Source: an uncultured Kordiimonas sp. | GTDB lineage: Bacteria > Pseudomonadota > Alphaproteobacteria > Sphingomonadales > Kordiimonadaceae | Length of the DNA stretch: 64,000 nucleotides | NCBI GenBank assembly: GCA_947492375.1 | Contig: CANLMI010000004.1 | Span: forward strand, 62,001-126,000 | Direction of reading: 5' to 3' | Shown here: positions 8,560-16,752 of the stretch, one piece after another | Layout of the letters: the number at the start of each line of letters is the position of its first letter | Numbering within the stretch: position 1 is the stretch's first letter | Made by a program: the position numbers and the translations under genes | The notes under the pieces: model-generated | What the model saw: only the letters and a program-made list of their open reading frames with translations | What the model was told of the DNA's origin: nothing | Database searches by the model: none

Positions 8560-8946
8560 ATGAATTGGATAGCTGGTATGACAACAGATAATCATGCTGA
8601 ATCTCAAATAGTTAAAACTAAGAAAATAGCGAGAGAAATAGTTAAAAAAACAATTGGTGAAAAATTGTTTATAACTATCACTGTGCTTGGGGTTTGGGCA
8701 GGGTGGGCTGGCGAAGTGTGGACTACTACTAAAAATGTGGGATATGAGCTTCACGAGTTATTTTCGCCACGAACATCTGTATTAACATCATCAGAGCTGG
8801 AAATTGCAAATGAACACGTAATAGTGTTGGATAGACGTGCCAGCTTTGATGAAATCAATGTACAAAGAACTGCATTGGAAATTTTTTGCCGCATGTCATA
8901 TGTAATACGTCAAAAATGGAATGGCATTGTTGGAAGAATTTTGTGA
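8560..8946 (+). CDS. Membrane-anchored hypothetical protein, first of an overlapping pair
   Basis: A 128-residue frame (or 122 from ATG 8578). The N-terminus is basic and followed by one hydrophobic segment (LFITITVLGVWAGWAGEVW, about residues 46-64), then a soluble part (SSELEIANEHVIVLDRRASFDEINVQ). Its stop TGA at 8944-8946 overlaps a GTG start of the next frame. The two frames may be coupled genes or one gene broken by a frameshift near 8940. No family is recognised and both are AT-rich. Confidence 0.5.
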   Translation: MNWIAGMTTDNHAESQIVKTKKIAREIVKKTIGEKLFITITVLGVWAGWAGEVWTTTKNVGYELHELFSPRTSVLTSSELEIANEHVIVLDRRASFDEINVQRTALEIFCRMSYVIRQKWNGIVGRIL

Positions 8947-9287
8947 GCGGCTTCAAAATTGTCAGAGATTTAAATGAAAAAGGTTATTGGCTATTAGTGA
9001 CGGATGTATTTTCAGGCCAAGCAAAAGCTAAAGAGTTATCTACAAAAATTGACGATTATCGTAAACGTGTTTACTTGACTTATTCTGCCCAGCACGACAG
9101 CAAAATAAAGGATGGAATTGGATCACTCCTTCAATATGCGTATCATTGCAACTACAATATTGAAGTATTCAGTCATACTTACGGAGTCATCGAAAATGAA
9201 GAACAATTGTTCTTTTCAAAAGCGACTGGAAAGAACAATTGTTCTGCTGGAAATCCTATTCGAACAGAGGATTTCAAAGATTTGTAA
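8943..9287 (+). CDS. Hypothetical protein, second of an overlapping pair
   Basis: A GTG at 8943 overlaps the stop of the previous gene (gTGA), with GGAAGA a few bases upstream, giving 114 residues (SGFKIVRDLNEKGYWLLVTD start). An upstream ATG in this frame (8886) is possible but lies inside the previous gene. It may instead be the C-terminal half of a frameshifted single gene. The 3' end contains two identical 14-base palindromes. Function unknown. Confidence 0.45.
   Translation: MSGFKIVRDLNEKGYWLLVTDVFSGQAKAKELSTKIDDYRKRVYLTYSAQHDSKIKDGIGSLLQYAYHCNYNIEVFSHTYGVIENEEQLFFSKATGKNNCSAGNPIRTEDFKDL
9200..9245. repeat. Two identical 14-bp perfect palindromes
   Basis: AGAACAATTGTTCT occurs at 9200-9213 and again at 9232-9245, exactly 32 bases apart (about three helical turns). 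The copies are read in different frames of the overlapping gene, so they are not conserved for coding reasons. The arrangement is operator-like. Confidence 0.7.
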
Positions 9288-9543
9288 AGTCTTAAACTGC
9301 AAATATAGAACGTAAATTAATAGCGACGCATAAAAGTAAAGTTTGTTTTTTCTAAAGCCAAAATAGAAAAAACATACATTCAATTTGGCAAAGACTACTA
9401 ATATAAATATTCGAGGCTTGAAGCTGCTAATATTCAACTCATTGTTTTGAGAATTGTTGTTTTGATACCACTTTTGTTAGTTTTATTAAGACATGAGGCA
9501 AATCTAAAATATATATACTTACGCAAGTAATTTCAGAATATTC

Positions 9544-10080
9544 TTATCGCTGTATTTGTTGACTTTGTTCTTTGTTTTTAAAGCTCTGCAGCATATCATT
9601 CGCTTTAAGTTTTTTATCAAAAGCAGGTTTGGTGTCGGGGTTGCCAAGCGCTTTGCGCTTGGTATTGAAAGCTTCCAAAATGCCGTGCTGTATTAGCCGG
9701 CCTTCCTTTTCTTTGAATAACTGCGGATATGTTAGCTGTTCCAGCCTGTCACCAATCTGATGATTTCCGGCTTCTCTGGCCATATCGAGTGGCAAGCGCC
9801 CGTGTTTATCTTTTATCCACGGTGCAGCACTTGGCGATTGCGTAAGTACTTCTGTGACATTCTCTGCACCATTCGCTGCTGCATAGTGCAATGTTGTCAT
9901 ACCATGCATATCAGTCATATCTGGCTGAATATCATTCTTTATCGCAACAGCAACACCAACCGTATTGCCTTGCTTCACCAGATCAAAGATTGCTTCGGGA
10001 TTCTCCTTGGTTTTAGCTTCCTGTTGTTCCAGTGCTTTGGGGATTAGGGCATCAATGAAAGCATTTATCTTTTCAATCAT
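9544..10080 (-). CDS. Ankyrin-repeat protein
   Basis: A 178-residue soluble protein with two to three ankyrin repeats in its middle (about residues 40-95): GMTTLHYAAANGAENVTEVL and KHGRLPLDMAREAGNHQIGDRL show the TLHYAA and PLDMA signatures. The C-terminus is charged. Its start overlaps the stop of the upstream gene (10077-10688) by four bases, so the two are translationally coupled and likely work together. Ankyrin repeats bind protein partners; the partner here is unknown. Confidence 0.75.
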   Translation of the reverse strand: MIEKINAFIDALIPKALEQQEAKTKENPEAIFDLVKQGNTVGVAVAIKNDIQPDMTDMHGMTTLHYAAANGAENVTEVLTQSPSAAPWIKDKHGRLPLDMAREAGNHQIGDRLEQLTYPQLFKEKEGRLIQHGILEAFNTKRKALGNPDTKPAFDKKLKANDMLQSFKNKEQSQQIQR

Positions 10081-10688
10081 ACATCACCCTGTAAGCGTGT
10101 GATGCTGGTACGGAGATTCTCATCCTCAAGTGGTGTAAGCGTATGAGGTGTAACCTCAAACGATTGTGGTTCCCGTGTATCCAGTATCCATACCATGCCT
10201 GTCAGGTCTTTAGAGCGTTCAACGGCGGCCTCCTGATAGGCTTTGCTGTCATCATGACTGATCGATACACCTTGGTTATCGTCGAGCTGATATGTGGCAG
10301 TTTCAAAGCTTGCTGGTTCCTTCTTTGCAAATACCTTAGCGAGTGTTTTGCCTAATATATCCATATCGGTATCAGCTTGCTTTGATATACCTATGTCACC
10401 GTATTTCTTAATCAGGTAAAGGTGCAGGCATGCCCAGAACTCATGACGCACATTTACGTGCTCTAACATTCTATTCATTGTCTGGTAGCGGAGCTTTACA
10501 AGCCATTCCTCGGGTACGCCTGTCTTTTCAATATAACGAGCAACAAGCTTCATATAGGTGGGAAGCTTTACGCCTGCCTTTTTCCAGTCTTCCAGAATAA
10601 GCCGCCTGATCTTCTCACATTGATGCGAGGCATAGTGGCTATCTAGCCCTAGTGCCTCTGTATCAAATTCCGGTTTATTGCTTACCAC
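10077..10688 (-). CDS. Hypothetical protein of the conjugative element
   Basis: A 203-residue soluble protein, first gene of a minus-strand pair with the ankyrin protein. It has a helical N-terminal half (YMKLVARYIEKTGVPEEWLVKLRYQ..) and a C-terminal half rich in beta-forming residues (GMVWILDTREPQSFEVTPHTL). I do not recognise a family. It is transcribed away from the recombinase gene at 11179; the shared intergenic space carries short palindromes. Confidence 0.6.
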   Translation of the reverse strand: MVSNKPEFDTEALGLDSHYASHQCEKIRRLILEDWKKAGVKLPTYMKLVARYIEKTGVPEEWLVKLRYQTMNRMLEHVNVRHEFWACLHLYLIKKYGDIGISKQADTDMDILGKTLAKVFAKKEPASFETATYQLDDNQGVSISHDDSKAYQEAAVERSKDLTGMVWILDTREPQSFEVTPHTLTPLEDENLRTSITRLQGDV

Positions 10689-10730
10689 TGTTTCCTATCC
10701 TGCATACGTTGGCGTTAAGTTTACGAATAC

Positions 10731-10758
10731 TTACGCGTAATCCCGTTCGGTAGTACCG
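10731..10758. promoter_or_regulatory. Paired palindromes between divergent genes
   Basis: TTACGCGTAA (10731-10740) is a perfect 10-base palindrome and CGGTA-g-TACCG (10748-10758) a second dyad. Both sit in the 200-base region between the minus-strand gene ending its 5' side at 10688 and the plus-strand gene at 10892, a natural place for an operator. Confidence 0.4.
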
Positions 10759-10891
10759 CCCGCTATTCCTGTGTCAGTCTGCTTTCACCACCTCTGCAAT
10801 CACAAGCAAAATAATTGTGATCATGAGATGTAATTTTTTTCAATTTCACACGAATAAAAGCGCCCAACCCTTGAATAGAAAGCAAGACTAT

Positions 10892-11179
10892 ATGAATGAA
10901 CATGCCCCTATTCCAGATGAGCTACCTATCGCTTCCCCTGAACTGGAGAAGTACCGCCACCATCTCGATGAATTTGATCTAACCGAAGAGCAAAAAGATG
11001 AGCTGCTCGTCACCCTCTGGCAGATCATGATCCAGTTTGTTGATCTTGGTTTTGGCCGTGATGCAACAACCCTCGCCCTCAAAGCAATCTGTGGAGAAGA
11101 CTTCGAAGCAGCCCCACTTGATGACGAGTATGACCTATACTTGAAGGAACAATTATCAATAGAAAGCGAGGTGGACTAA
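10892..11179 (+). CDS. Small acidic protein preceding the serine recombinase
   Basis: A 95-residue acidic protein; start chosen at ATG 10892 (MNEHAPIPDEL) because the upstream extension from 10817 is low-complexity. Its stop overlaps the ATG of the recombinase by one base. Its core (LLVTLWQIMIQFVDLGFGRDATTLAL) resembles the protein at 40417-40779 that precedes the second recombinase in the same way (LIETLFGMLGQIAAIHFGTSPSQIAC). The two gene pairs are therefore paralogous. A role as recombination directionality or accessory factor is inference from position. Confidence 0.65.
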   Translation: MNEHAPIPDELPIASPELEKYRHHLDEFDLTEEQKDELLVTLWQIMIQFVDLGFGRDATTLALKAICGEDFEAAPLDDEYDLYLKEQLSIESEVD

Positions 11180-12804
11180 TGCCTAACCAACAAGCCGTAA
11201 TTTACTGCCGCGTGTCACATATCAAGCAGAAGACACGCGGCAATGGATTGTCTTCACAGGAAACACGTTGCCGAGAGTATGCCAAATATCGCGGTCATAA
11301 TGTCGTTAAGGTGTTTAGTGATGATACGTCAGGTTCATTGACTGCTCGCTCAGGGATGCAGTCAATGCTCAAGTACCTGAACGCCCATAAAAGGCGTACC
11401 CAACATGTGGTCATCATTGATGATATTTCCCGTCTCGCTCGCGGCCTTGAAGCGCATTTGCAACTGCGGGCAGATATTTCAAAGGCTGGCGGTATTCTTG
11501 AAAGCCCATCAATTGAGTTTGGTGACGATTCTGACTCTATGCTGGTTGAGAACCTGCTGGCTTCTGTTTCATAGCACCAACGCCAGAAAAATGGTGAGCA
11601 AACCAAGAACCGCATGCGCGCGCGTATGATGAATGGGTATTGGGTCTTCGCTACACCTATGGGCTATCGCTATGAGCGGGTATCAGGCCATGGTAAGCTA
11701 CTTGTGCGCGATGAACCTAAAGCATCTATCATTGCTGAGGCATTGGAAGGGTATGCCGCAGGTCGTTTTGAGACAAAGGCAGAGGTGCGGCGCTTTCTGG
11801 AAAACCAGCCACAATTCCCGAAAGATTTGCCGAACGGTCAGATCAGAGATCAACGTATAGCCGATATTCTTACCCGTGCTGTTTATGCAGGATATGTGGA
11901 GTCACCCAATTGGGATGTACCCCTTCGCCAGGGGCATCATGAACCGCTTATCAGCTTCCAAACGTATCAGAAAATACAGGAACGTTTGAAAGGGAATGCC
12001 AAAGCGCCTGCGAAAGCCAATATTCGTGATGACTTCCCACTGCGCGGCTTTGTTACCTGCGGTGATTGTGGGCATCTTCTTACTTCTTGTTGGTCATAGG
12101 GTAAGAACGCAAAGTATCCCTACTACCTTTGTTTCACCAAAGGCTGTGAAAGCTACCGTAAATCTATCCGTAAAGAAGTGATTGAAGGTGAGTTTGAAGC
12201 CTTATTGGGCGTACAGCCTTCTAGATCACTTGCTGGCCTTGTAGCTGACCTATTCCGCGATTTGTGGGATAATGCGCTTGGAAATGCGGCCTCGCTCAAA
12301 CGAGCTTTAAAAACTGACCTGAAAGCAATCGAAAAAAATATCGATTCTCTTTTAGATCGTATTGTGGATGCCGATAGCCGGACGATTATTACGGCTTATG
12401 AGCGTAAAACCAAAAAGCTTAAAAGCAAGCAAATTGAGCTTCGTGAACAGCTTGCAGATAACCATAAACCCAAGCATACCTACGAGGAGATGTTCGAACA
12501 CGCCATGATGTACCTGTCAAACCCTCATAAACTATGGGTTTCGCCAAAACTAGCTGATAAGAGAACTGTCCTGAAACTGACTTTTGCAGACAGATTAGCC
12601 TACAAAAAAGGGCGTGGATTTCGAACACCTGCCTATGCCTTGCTATTCAAAGCTTTGAGGGAGATTTGTGAGGGGAATTTTAGTATGGCGCGCCCCGGTG
12701 GAGAAAGTTTGAACTCTCTCTTTGATGAACTGGCGGATTGGGAACACCAATTTGAACATGGCGGTTTTGATTTAATTTTTGACCTTGAGGAGCCAAGCCT
12801 ATGA
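11179..12804 (+). pseudogene. Large serine recombinase with two in-frame TAG codons
   Basis: One continuous frame from ATG 11179 to TGA 12802-12804, interrupted by TAG at 11572-11574 and 12097-12099. The N-terminus AVIYCRVSHIKQ has the catalytic RVS Ser; the middle has the recombinase domain (EALEGYAAGRFETKAEV) and the zinc ribbon (VTCGDCGHLLTSCW ... YYLC..KGCESY); the C-terminus is a coiled coil. It aligns along its length with the intact enzyme at 40776: the first TAG sits at a Glu position and the second at a Lys position of that paralogue. No indel is needed. It presumably integrated an older element; as written it is inactive unless the stops are suppressed. Confidence 0.88.
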
Positions 12805-13274
12805 GCGTTCCTTTATGTCAGAATGCTTTCAATCTAGCGCGCCTTAATGCTGAGTCTGTATCAGTAAAATGCAAAGCTAAACTTTTAAAACCCAAAATGT
12901 TGCCATGCTCGGTCCGGTTTACAGCAGAGGAAAAAGCAAGGCTGGAAAAGGCTGCTGGCAACCAATCACTTGCTGCATATATACGGTTTAAGGCATTAGA
13001 CGGTGACGTGGCTAAACGCCCTTCACGCTATAATCGCAAACAATATAAACCCAAGATGGATTATGAAGTAATTGGTAAACTTTTGGGCATGCTTGGTCAA
13101 TCCGAGTTGGGGCCGAGTATGATTGCGTTAGCCGCTTCCGCTGAAATTGGCGCACTTGATGTTGATGAAGAAACCTATACACGCCTGTACTCCGCTTGCG
13201 ATGACATTGCTTTCATCCGTTCTTCACTGATTGTTGCTCTCGGTATTAAACCACAAGGTAACGGTGATAGCTGA
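12801..13274 (+). CDS. MobC-like relaxosome accessory protein
   Basis: A 157-residue protein whose ATG overlaps the recombinase stop (ATGA) and whose stop overlaps the relaxase start (TGATG). Residues about 35-70 (SVRFTAEEKARLEKAAGNQSLAAYIRFKAL) match the ribbon-helix-helix-like MobC pattern, followed by a helical part. MobC proteins bind oriT and help the relaxase nick DNA. A shorter start at ATG 12897 would remove a weakly supported N-terminus. Confidence 0.7.
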   Translation: MSVPLCQNAFNLARLNAESVSVKCKAKLLKPKMLPCSVRFTAEEKARLEKAAGNQSLAAYIRFKALDGDVAKRPSRYNRKQYKPKMDYEVIGKLLGMLGQSELGPSMIALAASAEIGALDVDEETYTRLYSACDDIAFIRSSLIVALGIKPQGNGDS

Positions 13275-14617
13275 TGATCTTGGAAGGCAACCAGCGCGGC
13301 GGAGCTAAGGATTTGGCCTTGCATCTCATGAAAGATGAGAATGATCATGTTGAGGTGCATGAGATACGTGGTTTTGCCTCTTCGGATATCATGGGTGCTC
13401 TGAATGAAGCCTATGCTGTTAGTCGAGGAACAAAATGTAAGCAGTTCCTGTATTCCTTGTCACTTAATCCACCACCTGATGCTAAAGTAAAAACATCTGA
13501 CTTTATTGCCGCCATTGATAAAACGGAAGATAGACTGAGCTTAGACGGACAATCTCGTGTCATTGTCTTTCATGAAAAAGAAGGTAGACGCCATGCTCAT
13601 GCTGTCTGGTCACGGATTGATATTGACGAGATGAAAGCTATCAATTTGTCCCATGACAGATTGAAGCTTCAGGAAGTATCAAGAGAACTATATCTCGAAC
13701 ATGGTTGGAAAATGCCCAAGGGCTTTGCCAAACAGTCTGAGCGTGACCCACGTAACTTCACCCTTGCCGAATGGCAACAAGCCAAACGCACCAAACAACA
13801 CCCGAATGATATAGAGCGTGCCATACAGGATGCATGGGCTATATCAGATACAAAAGCCACTTTCGGACATGCCTTGCAAGAGCGCGGCTATACACTTGCC
13901 CGAGGTGATAGAAAAGGCCGTATCGTTGCTGTTGATACATTTGGTGAGGTTTATTCTGTTCCTAAAAAGGTTGGCACCAGAATTAAACAAGTTCGAGATC
14001 GTGTCGGTGATGAACAGCATCTACCTTCTGTCGATGAGGCCAAGCATCAAATCGCCAGTGGTATGTTACCAACATTGGAGAGTTTCAAAGCCAGCCTCGA
14101 TAGACAGCGAGAACTGGAAAATACCGCTTACAAACATGAACGCCAAGACCTGATTGAATATCAGCGAGGTGAGCGCGCCACCTTCCTGAACAACCAAACA
14201 CTTCAAGCAGCATCCGAGGCCATCGAGCGGCAAGCGCGTTTTCGGAGAGGCTTACCGAGTCTTTGGGATCGCCTACGCGGTGAGCATAAACGCATCTCAG
14301 AGCAGAACACTTTGGAAGCTAAGTTATCACAAGAAAAGGCACAGACTGATAAAGACCAGTTTATCCAAAACCAGTTGCAAGAACGGCGCACGCTGAAAGA
14401 GCAACATCATTCCAAACAGCAAAGCCATACTGAACTCGTGCGTAATGTGCAGGCTGATATAGGCGGATACCAGCGTGAGCTTATGCCAGAACCTGAACCA
14501 CCTAAACCCGAGATTGAAGTGATGCGGCAAGCTTTCAAGCAAGTAAGCCGAGACATTGACCAGAAAGAGCAAGGTCGAGAACGGCCACTTGATCGTGGCT
14601 TCTCACTTGATCGGTAA
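13274..14617 (+). CDS. HUH relaxase (MobA/VirD2-like)
   Basis: A 447-residue mobilization nuclease. The three-His metal motif appears as H100..H107-A-H109 in HEKEGRRHAHAVWSRID, typical of MOB-P/VirD2-type relaxases. The C-terminal half is long, charged and helical with proline-rich parts. Tyrosines of the N-terminal 60 residues (for example the YSLSLNPP block) are candidates for the nicking residue. It is coupled to the MobC-like gene upstream and should nick the element's oriT and lead the strand into a type IV channel. The gene is intact, unlike the neighbouring recombinase. Confidence 0.85.
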   Translation: MILEGNQRGGAKDLALHLMKDENDHVEVHEIRGFASSDIMGALNEAYAVSRGTKCKQFLYSLSLNPPPDAKVKTSDFIAAIDKTEDRLSLDGQSRVIVFHEKEGRRHAHAVWSRIDIDEMKAINLSHDRLKLQEVSRELYLEHGWKMPKGFAKQSERDPRNFTLAEWQQAKRTKQHPNDIERAIQDAWAISDTKATFGHALQERGYTLARGDRKGRIVAVDTFGEVYSVPKKVGTRIKQVRDRVGDEQHLPSVDEAKHQIASGMLPTLESFKASLDRQRELENTAYKHERQDLIEYQRGERATFLNNQTLQAASEAIERQARFRRGLPSLWDRLRGEHKRISEQNTLEAKLSQEKAQTDKDQFIQNQLQERRTLKEQHHSKQQSHTELVRNVQADIGGYQRELMPEPEPPKPEIEVMRQAFKQVSRDIDQKEQGRERPLDRGFSLDR

Positions 14618-14640
14618 TCCTCAAACAGAAAGGACAAAAC

Positions 14641-14922
14641 ATGCTGAAAGAAGATATTGAACGACTGGAGCGTGAAGCCAGTATATTCAGATCAAAACAG
14701 GGGCCGGGCTGGACATGGGTTGATGATTCCATTGCGAAAAATAAAGCCAAGGCCCGTGAATTGGCTAACCTTCAAGCAGAGTATAATGCCAAGTCCCGTA
14801 TTCCTGTGAACAATGAAGGCGCATTTGAAAACGTATCACGCCGCGCCGCTATCACGCAGGAACATAGAGCGCGTGAGCGTTACGCTCAGTCTAAGACACA
14901 TATTTGGAATCGAGATAGGTAA
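14641..14922 (+). CDS. Small charged protein after the relaxase
   Basis: A 93-residue charged, helical protein (MLKEDIERLEREASIFRSKQ start) 23 bases after the relaxase stop, with AGAAAGGA upstream. It has no membrane segment or known motif. Likely a transfer-operon accessory by position. Confidence 0.6.
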   Translation: MLKEDIERLEREASIFRSKQGPGWTWVDDSIAKNKAKARELANLQAEYNAKSRIPVNNEGAFENVSRRAAITQEHRARERYAQSKTHIWNRDR

Positions 14923-14971
14923 TTATTGGAGTGCTCTGCCTTTATAATTCTGTGCTATAGGCTCTAAAACC

Positions 14972-15847
14972 TCAGTCGTTCTCGAGTGCTGTTACGGTTG
15001 TTTTAAGCTGAGCATATAGTTCATTATGATGGCGCTCTAAATAATGGGAGATATTAGTATTGGAAAAGAGTTTTTTTAAGTATCCAGCGATCACAGCCAG
15101 CTTTACAAGGTTTAGCCCATAATAATCCTCCACACCCTTTATATCTCGTTGAAGCCTCGACATTTCATTTTCCATACGTGCTGCCTGTTCTTCAGTTATA
15201 CCAGCCATTTTCTTCTTAACATCAGCATCAACCAATTGATCTTTTGGGGTGGCGACAAGTAATGCTTTAGCATAGGTGGCAGTATAATTATTAGCTGCTG
15301 CCATAAGTTCAACAACCTCAATTTGCCTTAAAGGTTTCATCTTTTTTAAGACTCGTAATGTACCACCAACATAGGTTTGGTGTTTGAGCATCTCGACTAC
15401 TTCAGGGCATATGCCTGTTAATAATGACTTTTTTTGCTGGACGCTTTTTACATCAATCCCCAACACATCTGCCAGTCGCTTCTCTGAAACACCACGCTTT
15501 ACCGCTTCGATGATCATGTAGTGTTCTTGGATAGTCGCTAATCTATTGATGTGTTTGTTATATGTGAATGTTTCATCATCTTTTGCGATAAGGCAACGAA
15601 CGTCATCTCGTTTTAATTCCAAGAGGGCATTATACCGTAAATGACCATCGAGTAATAAGTAGAAGTTATCAGTCTGAGGATAAACAACAAGTGGTTCTAC
15701 TAATTGAAATTCTGATAGGGTTCGAACAATTTGTTTATATTTAACAGACCTTTTCACTGCCTTATTGATTGTTTTGGAGGGCAATATTTTTTCTAGTGGA
15801 ATTGTCAAAGTTGCTCTTTTAAAGCCGAGTTCTATATCGTCATTCAT
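14972..15847 (-). CDS. RepB/ParB-like protein (C-terminal type)
   Basis: A 291-residue protein with a ParB-like N-terminal domain (IPLEKILPSKTIN; DGHLRYNAL in place of the GERR-type motif) and a helix-turn-helix (VSEKRLADVLGIDVKSVQQKK). The C-terminal helical part is like the RepB plasmid-partition family. It is the third gene of an operon with a ParB-like protein and a serine recombinase, separated by five bases. Two different ParB-type proteins without a ParA suggest a role in DNA binding for recombination or element maintenance rather than classical partition; that is inference. Confidence 0.75.
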   Translation of the reverse strand: MNDDIELGFKRATLTIPLEKILPSKTINKAVKRSVKYKQIVRTLSEFQLVEPLVVYPQTDNFYLLLDGHLRYNALLELKRDDVRCLIAKDDETFTYNKHINRLATIQEHYMIIEAVKRGVSEKRLADVLGIDVKSVQQKKSLLTGICPEVVEMLKHQTYVGGTLRVLKKMKPLRQIEVVELMAAANNYTATYAKALLVATPKDQLVDADVKKKMAGITEEQAARMENEMSRLQRDIKGVEDYYGLNLVKLAVIAGYLKKLFSNTNISHYLERHHNELYAQLKTTVTALEND

Positions 15848-15852
15848 GTGCC

Positions 15853-16752
15853 TTAGACCCCTGATTTGAAGAGGTCCGCTATCGGCTCTGGAATATCATC
15901 TTCATTTTCAGCGCGTAATAAGGTAGTAAAATTTTCATCATTCAATAATTCACGCAATGAAGATTTGATAAACATTAGGCGGCGTTCTGCTTGGTCAGAT
16001 TTGGCGATTAGAGAGCGTTGTCTGTCGGTTTCCTGTTGATACGCTTGTATCATTGATCTACCAGTCAAGCGTTGATATGGGCTAGTTTTGCGATTTGTAT
16101 TTTGGTGTTTTAGTCCTTTGCCTTTTTCTCTTCTTTGTTCGATAACCCTTTTGGCGACCATCAATTTAGGGCCTTTCAAGCCATGGTTTTCATAAGCATC
16201 TGCCATTGCCTTTTGAATATCTGTATCCGAAGTATTAACAATCTCTGTTGCAACTGTAAGAGGAATTTGGTTGCGCTCGACAGCGGCGACTAAACGTTCT
16301 TCACCATTTTTAATTAGATACAGTATGTTTTTGACGTAATCATTGCCTAGTCCAGTTTTTTTGGAAATTGTCGCTGCATCGTATCCACGTTGCTCAAGTT
16401 TTCCAATTCCATCCATAAGCTCTAATGCTGTATGATGACGCCTTGCAAGATTTTCGACCAAACTCATAATCATGCATTCTTCTTCGGAAGCGTCGATTAT
16501 GATTGCAGGTATCATATCTTGGCCTAATTCAATAAATGCTTCTAATCGTCCTTGGCCACATACAAGGTCGTATTTGTATTTGGACAAAGTTCTTTTGGGA
16601 TGAGACACAGAAATTGGACGCTTAAGGCCAACTTTTTGGATGCTGCTAACAATTTCCTCGAACTTCTTTCTATTACGGGTTCTGGGATTGATAACCCGTA
16701 TAGAGTCTGTTTCGATCATTTGTACATCGGAAGTATTTACTGAATAAGACAT
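15853..16752 (-). CDS. ParB-like DNA-binding protein
   Basis: A 299-residue protein with a well-preserved ParB N-terminal domain: RVINPRTRNRKKFEEIVSSI, GLKRPISV, YDLVCGQGRLEAF and SLVENLARR. A helix-turn-helix follows (YDAATISKKTGLGNDYVKNIL). Its start touches the stop of the recombinase gene upstream (position 16752 shared), which implies translational coupling. ParB folds bind CTP and parS-like sites; here the Arg-rich box is CGQGR rather than GERR. Confidence 0.8.
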   Translation of the reverse strand: MSYSVNTSDVQMIETDSIRVINPRTRNRKKFEEIVSSIQKVGLKRPISVSHPKRTLSKYKYDLVCGQGRLEAFIELGQDMIPAIIIDASEEECMIMSLVENLARRHHTALELMDGIGKLEQRGYDAATISKKTGLGNDYVKNILYLIKNGEERLVAAVERNQIPLTVATEIVNTSDTDIQKAMADAYENHGLKGPKLMVAKRVIEQRREKGKGLKHQNTNRKTSPYQRLTGRSMIQAYQQETDRQRSLIAKSDQAERRLMFIKSSLRELLNDENFTTLLRAENEDDIPEPIADLFKSGV

